Positions 1 to 9,865 are shown, numbered from the stretch's first letter. The stretch: 64,000 nucleotides of DNA from Laguncularia racemosa (GCA_037954665.1 JBBMOL010000057.1:682001-746000), one strand, 5' to 3'. Translations and numbers: made by a program. Notes: generated by a model from the letters alone, not told the origin.

Positions 1-700
1 ATTTTCTCTCCTAAACCCCCTTTTTCTTCTGCTTTGAAACCACCATTACAGTTTTCTAAACCGTCTATACCCACTTTTCTTCCATTACTTCTACTTCTTC
101 CACCAATAAACCTTTTATACCCATTCATGAACTTACATAAGCTCAAATGTTGGCCAAATGAGAAAAGGGGTTATGTTTTAATTTTGATGAGAAATTTCAT
201 CATAATCACATAAGTGTAAATCCAAATTTTTATCGCTGCTAAGTGAGGAAGACAGTAATGTACTAGAAGAAGTCGTAGAGGTGAAGTCCAATATTGAAGT
301 TGGGGAAACCCCTTTATCAATTAGTTATCATGCATGGCTAGGACAACAGTACCTCAAGCATTAAAATTTCAAAGTACTATTAATGGAAAACTTATTATGA
401 TACTAGTAGATAGTGGTAGTACTAACAATTTCATTCAAAATAGTGGTTAAAAGACCCAATTTAACCACTATTTCTAGTGTTTAGTTCAATGTGATGATTG
501 GTAATGGAGACAGTTTATAATGTCAAGGATAATGTTTTGAAATGCCTCTAAACATTTAGAACTTTGATTTTAAGGAAACTTTCTTTGTATTACCTATTCA
601 AGGTGCTGAAGTAGTTTTAGGAGTTTAATGGTTGCAAAATCTTAGTCTTGTTACTATTTATTATAACACTTTAACGATATAGTTTTGTTCTAATAGAGAA
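1..700 (+). pseudogene. gag C-terminus and retropepsin remnant of outer chromovirus
   Basis: The first 170 bases translate into a low-complexity gag linker. A decayed CCHC zinc knuckle follows at about 174-215 and reads CFNFDEKFHHNH, with the second and last cysteines replaced, so nucleocapsid zinc binding would be lost. Aspartic protease follows: the segment at about 352-450 reads KLIMILVDSGSTNNFIQ, with the catalytic DSGS at 409-420 preserved. Downstream the frame breaks repeatedly and the usual flap region is only loosely recognisable to about 650. In an intact element this region would package genomic RNA and process the polyprotein. Confidence 0.7.
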
Positions 701-879
701 AATGTGCAGTTACATGGGTCTAACATTGATAGTCTAAGTTAAATTTCACATCATCAATTAAAGCAACTATAGAATACTGATGCTATTGCTTCATGTTATT
801 AAATATTATCTCAGAGTGGTAGGTTTAATATATTAGAGAGTACTACCAACAATGATACTATTTTGCAACTATTGAGTAG

Positions 880-2215
880 ATTTTCTTAAGCATTTGAGAC
901 ACCTTCATCATTACCACCTTTAAGAGATATCCAACTTCGAATTCATTTCATAAAAGGTGTTCCTCCCATAAATTTTAAACCATATCATTACCTACATTTT
1001 CAAAAATCGGAGATTGAGAAACAAGTCAAGGAAATGCTTAAGCAAGGACTAGTACAATATAGTAATAGTCCATTTTCATCTCTGGTATTGTTGGTCAAAA
1101 AGAAGGATGGGACATGGCGCTTTTGTATTGATCATCATGCACTTAATCAAGCCACAATCAAAGACAAATTTCTAATACGCACTACTGATGAGTTATTAGA
1201 TGACTTAAGAGGTGCTTCAATATTTTCTAAGCTGGATTTAAGAGCAGATTTAGGACACATGAAGGCCATTATGAATTTAAAGTTATGCCTTTTGGATTAT
1301 GTAATATGCCTGCTACATTCCAATCTATTATGAACAAGTTATTTCAACCTAACTTGTGGAAGTTTGTGATTGTGTTCTTTGATGATATTTTGGTATATAG
1401 TGCTTCTCTTAAATTACATTTGGAACATTTAGCTAAAGTTTTGTAGGCTTTAGCTAATAACTAGTTTTATTTGAAGAGGATTAAATGTTCGTTTAATCTA
1501 TCTACAATAGAATATTTAGGTCATGTAGTGACCAATGGTGAGGTTGTACTTGAGTAAACCAATATTGAAGTAGTGAAGAATTGGCCAATTCCTTCTAATG
1601 TGAAGCAACTCAAAGCTTTTATAGGATTGTCGGGATATTATTAAAGATTCATCAAAGTATATGCCTCTATCGCTAGTCCTTTAGAAGATATGTTGCAAAA
1701 GGACAATTTTGAATGGTTGTAAGCTACACTTTCTACCTTTGACAAGTTAAAAGAGGCTTTTATTCATGCACCCATATTGGCTTTATCAGATTTCTCTAAT
1801 CCCTTTATAGTCAAGACTGATGCTTCTAGTAGTGGGGTAAGAGCAATTTTGTTACAAAAGAACCACCCTATTTCTTATTTCAATAAGAAGTGGCTTGGTC
1901 ATTTACAAAAGGCTTTAGCTTATGTATGAGAATTGTATGCATTAGTGGAAGTAGTTAAGAAATGGAGATAGTGACTTTTAGGGGGGCATTTTATGATTCA
2001 AATATATCATAAGAGTTTAAAAGAAATTTTAACTCAAGTGATCCAAACACCAGAATAGTAGAAATATCTAGTCCAATTACTTGGATATAACTATTCAATG
2101 GTGTACAAATTTGGTAGTGAAAACACTGTAGTGGATGCATTCTCAAGACAAGACAGTGCTTTAGCTACATATTTAAGCATTTATGTTATGAGTTTCCATT
2201 TGATGGAAAATTTGT
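880..2215 (+). pseudogene. RT-RNase H remnant of outer chromovirus
   Basis: Reverse transcriptase begins with the usual gypsy segment LVKKKDGTWRFCIDHHALNQ (about 1093-1152) and SIFSKLDLR (about 1220-1245). Just after LDLR, the block that normally carries GYHQIR is missing, so there is an internal deletion and frame change near 1245-1265. The frame then resumes at VMPFGLCNMPATFQS. The catalytic FFDDILVYS box is at about 1375-1400. RNase H follows, with KTDASSSGV at about 1812-1840 and a decayed connection to about 2150. At least six in-frame TAG, TAA or TGA codons sit where related elements have Gln or Arg, which fits C-to-T decay. Confidence 0.82.
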
Positions 2216-2800
2216 GTAAGGAATATAAATCTTTACTTGCATTTTCAAACTGTGATTGAGGAAGTTCATAAAGGACAATTTCAGAAATGGCCTTTAAATT
2301 GGCATAATGACTTACTGTTTTACAACAATAGACTTTTCTTGGTGCATCAATCATCTTTAATTCCCATTATTCTACATGATTTTCATGATGCACCAACTTC
2401 AAGCCATTTCAGAGTGGTTAAGACTTTTAAGAGAATTGCTATTGGATTTTTTTTTTCCTTGGAGGGAATGAAGACACAAATTGAATCTTGTGCAAGTGAC
2501 GTATCTTACACACTCACCAGCTAGACTTCTCTCTCCCTTAACTATTCCAGAATAGATTTGGGAAGACATTAACATGGATTTTGTGACTTGTTTACCTAAG
2601 TCACAAGGATTCAAAGTTATTTTAGTTGTCGTGGATAGACTTTCTAAGTATTGTCTCTTAGGGCCATTGGATGCTCATTTTAATGCTACTAAGGTAGCCA
2701 ATTTGTTTGTGAATATGGTTGTTAAACTCCACAGATACCCAAAATCTATTGTTTTAGATGGGGATCTAATTTTCAAAAGTTCCAGAAGGAGTTATTTAAA

Positions 2801-2863
2801 TTGAGTGGAACGAAATTGCATATGAGCAGCTCTTTGAGTGGAATGAAATTGCGTATGAGTAGC
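2801..2863 (+). repeat. 33-bp tandem duplication in outer integrase, second copy cut by insertion
   Basis: The 33-bp unit at 2801-2833 begins TTGAGTGGAACGAAATTGCA. It is followed by a second copy starting at 2834 with C-to-T and G-to-A changes. That copy reaches 2863, then continues after the inserted element at 9871-9873. The unit is 11 codons, so the duplication was in frame. Confidence 0.8.
2859..2863. repeat. Target site duplication GTAGC, left copy
   Basis: The five bases immediately before the 5' LTR (which starts TGATAGAG at 2864) are identical to the five bases after the 3' LTR at 9866-9870. This is the 5-bp duplication expected of Ty3/gypsy integration. Confidence 0.95.
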
Positions 2864-3251
2864 TGATAGAGCCATTTTATACTCAATCTTTATAGTATAA
2901 ATTGTGTTAAATTATTATTGATTTTATAGAAATCATAAGGAAATGGTACTTTAATTATATCATCGTGATAAATCAGGTTAAATGGAGTCAAGGATGCTAA
3001 TTCAAGTATTTTAGAGAAGTCATTTACAACTTGGATCAAGAAAAGAAATTACACCACCGGAGGAAGCACGGTTTGAGGCACGGCCAAGTTTCAAACCGTG
3101 TTACATACTGGACAAGAAGGCGAAAATGAGGACTTTGAACAGAGAGAAAAACGGCTTAAGGCACGGCCGTGGTGGAACCCGTGGGAGAAACCGTGCTTGA
3201 AGCCGTGGTGGAAGCCAGGACCAAGGAGAAGAAAGTGTGGAACATCAACCA

Positions 3252-3417
3252 GATGAAGGCACGGCTTGAAATCTAGCCGTGGGTGTAACCGTAGTACACA
3301 CTGGACACGGATGAAGACTTGAAGATTATGCACCGATGAAGGCACGGCTTGAAATCTGGCCATGTGTCGAACCGTGGTTCACACTGGGCGTGGATGAAGA
3401 CTTGAAGAATATGCACA
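3252..3417 (+). repeat. 83-bp tandem unit within LTR U3
   Basis: Two adjacent copies begin GATGAAGGCACGGCTTGAAA at 3252 and at 3335, each continuing through an ACCGTGG/ACCGTAG step, a CACACTGG step and a GATGAAGACTTGAAGA step. The same pair is present in the 3' LTR from about 8608. Repeated U3 units of this kind often act as transcription enhancers in LTRs; that role is inference. Confidence 0.75.
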
Positions 3418-3556
3418 GAGGATGGCACAGCTTGATCCACGGCCGTGTGTTGAGGCGTGCCAGGCAGACGAATCTTCACTTCTCGAAATCTACTTGGAAA
3501 AGGAAAGATATTTTCGTATCTTGCTAGCAAAAGATCACATGCTATCCATCTAATAG

Positions 3557-3564
3557 TATAAATA
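3557..3564 (+). promoter_or_regulatory. LTR TATA box (5' LTR)
   Basis: TATAAATA followed by GAGCCAACCCTAGAGG, about 940 bp before the LTR end. It is the only good TATA box downstream of the CACGGC-rich U3 block and is preserved in both LTRs, so it probably sets the RNA start near 3590. Confidence 0.65.
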
Positions 3565-4498
3565 GAGCCAACCCTAGAGGGTTAGAACAACTTTTGAACT
3601 TTTGACCTTGGAATCTTGGATCTTTAAGAAGGAAACGCGGAGGCAGAGCAAGCAACCGGGTTCATTATGTTTCTATCTTTTATTTTTGTTTTATTGATGA
3701 ACATGTGTAGCTAAGCTACTTTTCTAGCCAAAGGGTCATAGATGTTTAATTCTCCATGAATTGTGAGGTCTAATTGACTTGTATTTATTCTATTCTTTGC
3801 TTTCGGGTATTCATATATCTTCTGATCGTTTTGTCATTATTATCTTTGTTGATTGGTATGAATAGAGCTCTTCTACTCAATTAGCAAGTTAATATATTGT
3901 CAACTAGCACGTCAAATCCGTAATTGTTTGATTGTTCTAGTCTTAGTGACGCAATAACATGTTTGGTTATAAAAGAGATGATCGAATTCATGTTATGGAG
4001 GTGTGTGATCATGTTTAAATAGGTTATCTTATAATCTACTGGCATGAATTGGTGGTCTCTCTAGATCTTAATGCTATTGATAGATTAAATCCTAAGCGCT
4101 TGTCTAAGGGTTGTTTAATCAATAAGAGAAATAATTCAAAGCGCTTGTCCGAGGTTATCGAGGAAGTAAGGAGAGATAGGTTGTTAGAGCTTGTTAATAA
4201 CCATAACCAATTTATCTAGAACAAGAATAGAGAACATTTGCATCGATGATCAATTCCTAGAATTAAACCATCTTGATTCCTTTGGCTAGGCTTTTACCAA
4301 TATCTGATTTTCTTACCTTGTTTTACTTTATTTGATTCACAAACAAACCCCCCCATTTTCCTTTTTCTTATTGTTCTCTTTGAATAGAAATATCTTTACC
4401 AATCCCTGTGGATTCGACCCTACTCACCACTATATGCAAATCATATAATTGTCTAGGAGTAGGTTTTATTTTTGTTGGATTCGACACCCATCAAATTT

Positions 4499-4517
4499 TG
4501 GCGTCGTTGCCGGGGAT
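4499..4517 (+). other. Primer-binding site, tRNA-Asp type
   Basis: TGGCGTCGTTGCCGGGGAT starts six bases after the 5' LTR. It matches the complement of the 3' end of plant tRNA-Asp(GUC) including CCA, with one mismatch (T for C at the sixth base). Minus-strand DNA synthesis would start here. Confidence 0.85.
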
Positions 4518-4544
4518 TGGTGTCAAATTTATTTCTATTCTTGT

Positions 4545-5915
4545 ATGACTCGTTCTTCTGAGACAGGTGAACTAATTTATAATCCGGAGATTGAGAAGAC
4601 TCTAAAGAGACTACGACAAGAAGCTAGATCATCCACTAGACCGAACTTAGTATCGGACTTGTCTGATTCTGAAAAAGAGAACGACATGGCAAATCTCGAG
4701 AGAACCTTAAGGGAGTTGGCTGCACCGGATGTGAATCAACAACCACTTTGTATTCACTACCCCGAACTAGCCGTGGAATTCGAATTGAAATCTGGGTTGA
4801 TACATCTACTACCTACATTTCATGGTCTTGAGAATGAAGATCCTCATAAGCATTTGAAAGAGTTCCATATAGTGTGTTCTAGTATGAGGCCACAAGGAAT
4901 AACTGACGATCAAATCAAGCTACGTGCTTTTCCATTTTCTTTAAGTACTAAAGCTAAAGATTGGTTGTTTTATTTGCCTCCAGGTTCTATAACCACATGG
5001 ACTGATATGGTGAGACTCTTCTTGGACAAATTCTTCCCCGCATCCAGAGCCGCTGGTATAAGAAGAGAAATTTGTGGTATAAAACAAAGGGACACCGAGA
5101 CTCTTCATGAGTATTGGGAAAGGTTCAAGCAACTGTGTGCAAGCTGCCCACAACATGGGATATCCGAACAACTCCTCATCCAATATCTCTACGAAGGCCT
5201 ACTTCCGATGGAAAGAAAGATGATGGATGCTGCAAGTGGAGGCGCCATAGTAAACAAAACCTCTGGTCAAGCTAGGGAATTGATCTCCATTATGGCTGCT
5301 AATTCACAACAATTTGGGTATAGGCACGATACGTCTTCAAGGAAGGTAAATGAGGTAAGTGTGTCTAACCTTGAACATCAAATTTCTGATCTTACCTCCC
5401 TTGTGCAGCAGCTAGCTCTTGGAAAAACGCAGCAGGTGAAGGCTTGTGGAATTTGCGCTGCTCCTAATCATCCGACCGACATGTGTCCCACATTGCAAGA
5501 TGACAACCATGAACACGCCAATGCTGTAGGCGGATTCCCAGGACAGCCACAAAGGAAATATGATCCCTATTCAAACACTTACAATCCCGGATGGAGGGAT
5601 TATCCTAACTTCTGATATGGCAATAACCCTCAACATGTCCAACAATTCCAGCCAAAGCCATCACACCACGTACCCCAAGCTCCTTCCACTTCAGGTATGC
5701 CCCTTGAGGATATTGTTAAGTCTCTAGCTGTGAATACCAAACAATTTCAGGAGGAAACAAAGCAAAGCATTCAAAACTTGGAGCATCAGGTAAGCCAACT
5801 TGCTTCAGCTGTCAATAGGTTAGAAACTCAAGGTAAGTTACCTTCTCAAACTATTCCAAACCCGAAGCAAAGCGTTAATGCCATTACCTTGAGAAGTGGA
5901 ACAGAATTGCAGTGA
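4545..5915 (+). pseudogene. gag of non-autonomous LTR element (two in-frame TGA stops)
   Basis: I take the ATG at 4545 (MTRSSETGELIYN) because the longer open frame upstream runs back into the LTR and primer site. Residues about 80-250 form a Retrotrans_gag capsid domain (HKHLKEFHIVCSSMRPQG, then WLFYLPPGSITTW and FKQLCASCPQHGI). A CCHC knuckle of spacing C-X2-C-X4-H-X4-C (CGICAAPNHPTDMC) follows at about 5447-5490, then a short coiled-coil-like segment (NLEHQVSQLASAVNRLETQ). TGA codons at 5613-5615 and 5913-5915 interrupt the frame, which then continues in phase into the protease. Both could be single C-to-T changes of CGA. Gag would form the particle and bind RNA. Confidence 0.85.
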
Positions 5916-6032
5916 TCAAATAAGAAAGGAAATCCGTCTAATCTTGAGGAAGAGACCAAGAAAGAGACTTCGACTCTGAGCCAGCAGGGCGACCAGATTA
6001 GCAAGTCTCTAGATGAGCCATCGAAGGTTACA

Positions 6033-6833
6033 TTGATACCACCTCCTTTCCCCTCCAGATTAGCGAAATCTAAGAAGGAAGCGGAAGAAAAAGAGATTCT
6101 GGAAACGTTTTGTAAAGTCGAGGTAAATATTCCTTTACTTGATGCAATTAAGCAAATACCGCGCTATGCTAGATTCCTCAAGGACTTGTGCACTAACAAA
6201 AGGAAGTTGAAAGGCAATGAAAAGATTAGTGTGAGTGAAAATATTTCCGCCATTATTCAGAAGAAGCTCCCTCCTAAATGCGAGGATCCGGGTATGTTTA
6301 CTATCCCTTGCAAAATAGGTAATCTTGGAATCGCTAAAGCCATGTGTGATCTAGGAGCTTCTATCAATGTCATGCCATTGTCTGTTTATCAACGTTTAAA
6401 TGTTGGTCCTTTCAAGGAAACGGGTATTATTGTTCAACTTGCTGATAGGTCCAATGTTTATCCTGAGGGAGTTCTAGAGGATGTTTTAGTTCAAGTCAAT
6501 GGATTGGTTTTTCCTGCTGATTTTTATGTGCTTGACATGGACAATAGTGATTCTCATACTTCATCACTGATATTATTAGGGCGACCATTCCTTAAGACTT
6601 CTAAAACGAAAATCGATGTAAATGATGGCACCCTCACTATGGAATTTGATGGTGAAGTGATTAAATTTAATATTTATGATGCCATGAAACATCCTAACGA
6701 TATCTCTCCTGTTTTTGTTACGGATGCTATTAACCCATCTCATGTTTTTGTTGCGGATGTTATTAACCCATTACCACAGGCACCAAGGCTGGAATCCAAA
6801 TCCTTATCCGAATATTTAGCCAGGAACGTCTAG
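6033..6833 (+). CDS. Retropepsin-like aspartic protease, in frame with gag
   Basis: The 266-codon open segment from the ATG at 6033 is in the same frame as gag, so it is the 3' part of one gag-protease polyprotein rather than a separate gene; the phase is open back to 5916. Protease motifs are CKIGNLGIAKAMCDLGASIN (about 6310-6370, with DLGAS in place of the usual DSGAS/DTGAS), a central beta region, and ILLGRPFLKTSKTKIDV near 6570-6620, typical of plant gag-asp_proteas domains. A stop follows LARNV at 6833. There is no RT fused downstream, unlike a normal gypsy pol. The protease would cleave Gag. Leu instead of Ser/Thr after the catalytic Asp makes activity uncertain, although the variant occurs in this family. 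Confidence 0.82.
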   Translation: MIPPPFPSRLAKSKKEAEEKEILETFCKVEVNIPLLDAIKQIPRYARFLKDLCTNKRKLKGNEKISVSENISAIIQKKLPPKCEDPGMFTIPCKIGNLGIAKAMCDLGASINVMPLSVYQRLNVGPFKETGIIVQLADRSNVYPEGVLEDVLVQVNGLVFPADFYVLDMDNSDSHTSSLILLGRPFLKTSKTKIDVNDGTLTMEFDGEVIKFNIYDAMKHPNDISPVFVTDAINPSHVFVADVINPLPQAPRLESKSLSEYLARNV

Positions 6834-6858
6834 CCAAAGACGTTAAAGAAAGGCGCTT

Positions 6859-6876
6859 CATGGGAGGCAACCCATG
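6859..6876 (+). other. Hairpin CATGGG-AGGCAA-CCCATG after protease stop
   Basis: A perfect 6-bp inverted repeat with a 6-base loop, 26 bases after the protease stop and immediately followed by a long A run. It could be an RNA structure used in packaging or 3' processing; function is not known from the sequence. Confidence 0.55.
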
Positions 6877-7157
6877 TAAAAAAAAAAAAAAAAAAATTGT
6901 TTTGCCTTAGTTTTGGTTTGTTTTAGTTTTGTTTTGTTTTAGTTTAGTTTGTTTTGATTTTAGTATAGTTTTGAACTCTTTGGATCGGCTGCAGCAAGGA
7001 TACATATCATTAGATGACACTTTCCAGAGCTTAAAGGGAGCACTCCAATACCAGGGAAGTACCAATATTTCCTTTCTCTTATTCTCTAATGTCCTTTGTG
7101 TTGTTAATTCCTCTTCAATTGTGCTGAATTAGGAATAGTGAGGACACTGTTCAAGCT

Positions 7158-7170
7158 AAGTGTGGGGGAG
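7158..7170 (+). other. Internal polypurine-tract-like motif
   Basis: AAGTGTGGGGGAG repeats the core of the 3' polypurine tract (AAGTGTGGGGGAATT at 8205-8219), about 1 kb upstream of it. It may be a second plus-strand primer site or a relic of an older LTR junction. Confidence 0.5.
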
Positions 7171-8204
7171 AGGATAATAAAACATAGAGAATAGAGAACT
7201 AACTTATACTCTGAATGTTTGTCCTTAAGCAATTTTAAGCCAAAGTTTTTCAAAATTATCATGAAATCTAGAGATTGTACTAAATGTTGTAATAAGCATC
7301 TACAAAATGTAAAATTGACTTGTTCAAATGCTTTGCTCACCCACTGTTGTGATTAAAATACATGGTTAAAATTAAGTAGTGAAATCTTTAAGAAACAAAT
7401 TTACCTTGTATTTAGCTTTAGAATTGGAAGTCTAAGAGTAAGTCGAGTCCCTAAGTGAAAAATAAACAAGTTTACTTCTAGGTTATATTAGCTACTGTAT
7501 ACTCTTTGAAGTTGTTTGTAAAGCAATCATAACACTTTAAAAAAAAAAAAAAGAATCAAGCATAGCCATTACTCCAATGATTCAACTAATTGAGTTAAGA
7601 GTATTCAAACTTGAATGTTAGAGTGAGGAAGAGTCCGTAGGGGTATCTCAAAACCCGGTCACTTGAGTGATGAGCTCGGGATGTTGCCGACTCAATGAAC
7701 TCACTATAACGATAAGGGCGAAAAAGGCAAAAGTTCATGAAAAGAAGCGGGCAAAAACCCGTCAAAACATATGCTTGAATAAATCAAAAGAACATGAATA
7801 TAAACATTCATTGAATAAAACAAAGATGTACAAAAGGGAGAATATCTAGCAAAGAGCTTATACCATATGCTTTTACTTTATACTGCAAGGATTATATGCT
7901 TGATAATATCCAATGAAGTTTAATTGGGTGTTTTTCCTTAGTGGATTAAGTATTTACTTTTGGAATAAAAATTCTTTTGCTAAAAATGAGGATTAAAGTT
8001 TGTTTTGTTTAGATTAGCTATTGAATTTTGCCCATAGTAATTTGATCACAGGAAACCAGTTTGGTTGAAGTAGTAGACATTAAAACTACAAGTCATGAAT
8101 TACAAATGAATAAGATGCTTGGAATGATGAAAAGAAAGTTTGTATAATCTATAATAGATTTCTCAATTGATTTGATGCAATTGCTTGAGGACAAGCAAGA
8201 GTTT

Positions 8205-8219
8205 AAGTGTGGGGGAATT
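8205..8219 (+). other. 3' polypurine tract
   Basis: AAGTGTGGGGGAATT ends exactly where the 3' LTR begins (TGATAGAG at 8220), the expected place for the plus-strand DNA primer. Confidence 0.8.
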
Positions 8220-8912
8220 TGATAGAGCCATTTTATACTCAATCTTTATAGTATAAATTGTGTTAAATTATTATTGATTTTATAGAAATCATAAGGAAAT
8301 GGTACTTTAATTATATCATCGTGATAAATCAGGTTAAATGGAGTCAAGGATGCTAATTCAAGTATTTTAGAGAAGTCATTTACAACTTGGATCAAGACAA
8401 GAAATTACACCACCGGAGGAAGCACGGTTTGAGGCACGGCCAAGTTTCAAACCGTGTTACACACTGGACAAGAAGGCGAAAATGAGGACTTTGAACAGAG
8501 AGAGACACGGCTTAAGGCACGGCCGTGGTGGAACCCGTGGGAGAAACCGTGCTTGAAGCCGTGGTGGAAGCCAGGACCAAGGAGAAGAAAGTGTGGAACA
8601 TCAACTAGATGAAGGCACGGCTTGAAATCTAGCCGTAGGTGTAACCGTAGTACACACTGGACACGGATGAAGACTTGAAGATTATGCACCGATGAAGGCA
8701 CGGCTTGAAATCTGGCCGTGTGTCGAACCGTGGTTCACACTGGGCGTGGATGAAGACTTGAAGAATATGCACAGAGGATGGCACGGCTTGATCCACGGCC
8801 GTGTGTTGAGGCGTGCCAGGCAGACGAATCTTCACTTCTCGAAATCTACTTGGAAAAGGAAAGATATTTTCGTATCTTGCTAGCAAAAGATCACATGCTA
8901 TCCATCTAATAG

Positions 8913-8920
8913 TATAAATA
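8913..8920 (+). promoter_or_regulatory. LTR TATA box (3' LTR)
   Basis: TATAAATA in the same context as 3557-3564. A promoter here would read out into the flanking remnant of the outer element. Confidence 0.6.
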
Positions 8921-9703
8921 GAGCCAACCCTAGAGGGTTAGAACAACTTTTGAACTTTTGATCTTGGAATCTTGGATCTTGAAGAAGGAAACGCGGAGGC
9001 AGAGTAAGCAACCGGGTTCATTATGTTTCTATCTTTTATTTTTGTTTTATTGATGAACATGTGTAGCTAAGCTACTTTTCTAGCCAAAGGGTCATAGATG
9101 TTTAATTCTCCACGAATTGTGAGGTCTAATTGACTTGTATTTATTCTATTCTTTGCTTTCGGGTATTCATATATCTTCTGATCGTTTTGTCATTATTATC
9201 TTTGTTGATTGGTATGAATAGAGCTCTTCTACTCAATTAGCAAGTTAATATATTGTCAACTAGCACGTCAAATCCGTAATTGTTTGATTGTTCTAGTCTT
9301 AGTGACGCAATAACATGTTTGGTTATAAAAGAGATGATCGAATTCATGTTATGGAGGTGTGTGATCATGTTTAAATAGGTTATCTTATAATCTACTGGCA
9401 TGAATTGGTGGTTTCTCTAGATCTTAATGCTATTGATAGATTAAATCCTAAGCGCTTGTCTAAGGGTTGTTTAATCAATAAGAGAAATAATTCAAAGCGC
9501 TTGTCCGAGGTTATCGAGGAAGTAAGGAGAGATAGGTTGTTAGAGCTTGTTAATAACCATAACCAATTTATCTAGAACAAGAATAGAGAACATTTGCATC
9601 GATGATCAATTCCTAGAATTAAACCATTTTGATTCCTTTGGCTAGGATTTTACCAATATCTGATTTTCTTACCTTGTTTTACTTTATTTGATTCACAAAC
9701 AAA

Positions 9704-9724
9704 CCCCCCCCCCCCCCCCCCCCC
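9704..9724 (+). repeat. Poly-C tract of 21
   Basis: A run of 21 C bases in the 3' LTR; the equivalent in the 5' LTR (4348-4354) has 7. This is a mononucleotide expansion after insertion, or an assembly length uncertainty. Confidence 0.85.
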
Positions 9725-9865
9725 TCATTTTCCTTTTTCTTATTGTTCTCTTTGAATAAAAATATTTTTACCAATCCCTGTGGATTCGACCCTACTCACC
9801 ACTATATGCAAATCATATAATTGTCTAGGAGTAGGTTTTATTTTTGTTGGATTCGACACCCATCA

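Larger units (their letters stand above)
2237..2863 (+). pseudogene. Integrase N-terminal part of outer chromovirus (split by insertion)
   Basis: The zinc-binding region is seen at about 2350-2450 (HDFHDAPTSSHFRVVKTFKRI), then breaks by frameshift. The catalytic core starts near 2572 with MDFVTCLPKSQG and contains VVVDRLSKY and LHRYPKSIVLDGD, giving the first aspartate (MDF) and the second region (VLDGD). After a further frameshift near 2770 the sequence reads into KLHMSSS and is cut at 2863 by the inserted element. The matching downstream half resumes at 9866. Confidence 0.8.
2864..4493 (+). repeat. 5' LTR of gag-protease element
   Basis: 1630 bp, starting TGATAGAGCC and ending CACCCATCA. 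The U3 part (about 3060-3480) is rich in CACGGC/GCCGTG motifs and includes an 83-bp near-tandem unit starting at 3252 and again at 3335. A TATA box lies at 3557. The downstream part has a 7-C tract at 4348-4354. It is nearly identical to 8220-9865. Confidence 0.95.
6834..8204 (+). other. Non-coding 3' internal region of gag-protease element
   Basis: About 1.37 kb without a convincing reading frame or any pol motif. It holds a hairpin at 6859-6876, an A19 run at about 6878-6896, a T- and G-rich stretch (TTTTG/TTTAG repeats, about 6898-6975), an internal copy of the polypurine-tract motif at 7158-7170, and AT-rich unique sequence to the 3' polypurine tract. Confidence 0.7.
2864..9865 (+). mobile_element. 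Young non-autonomous gag-protease LTR retrotransposon
   Basis: A complete element of 7002 bp with LTRs 2864-4493 and 8220-9865, 5-bp target duplication GTAGC, a primer site complementary to tRNA-Asp, one gag-protease frame and a polypurine tract before the 3' LTR. No RT, RNase H or integrase motif is seen anywhere in the 3726-bp internal region, so it would depend on another element for replication. The tRNA-Asp primer site and the gag and protease style resemble plant Tat/Athila-type gypsy relatives and the gag-only elements described in plants as TR-GAG; that placement is inference. By eye the LTRs differ by about 17 substitutions plus a poly-C length change, roughly 1 percent, so the insertion is recent. 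Confidence 0.93.
8220..9865 (+). repeat. 3' LTR of gag-protease element
   Basis: 1646 bp, TGATAGAG...CACCCATCA. It differs from the 5' LTR by about 17 substitutions counted by eye, mostly transitions, plus an expanded C tract (21 versus 7 C) and an added TC, which together account for the 16-bp length difference. Confidence 0.95.

Noticed and set aside
3060..3480. CRISPR-like array
   Set aside because: Irregular spacing and diverged units within a plant LTR; not a CRISPR.
3091..3530. Minus- and plus-strand ORFs in the LTR (repeated at 8447-8886)
   Set aside because: Open frames created by the CACGGC repeats; the translations are His/Arg-rich repeats with no family match.
4449..4544. Upstream extension of gag from a start inside the 5' LTR
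   Set aside because: It overlaps the LTR end and the primer-binding site; the ATG at 4545 begins a protein start typical for this gag family.
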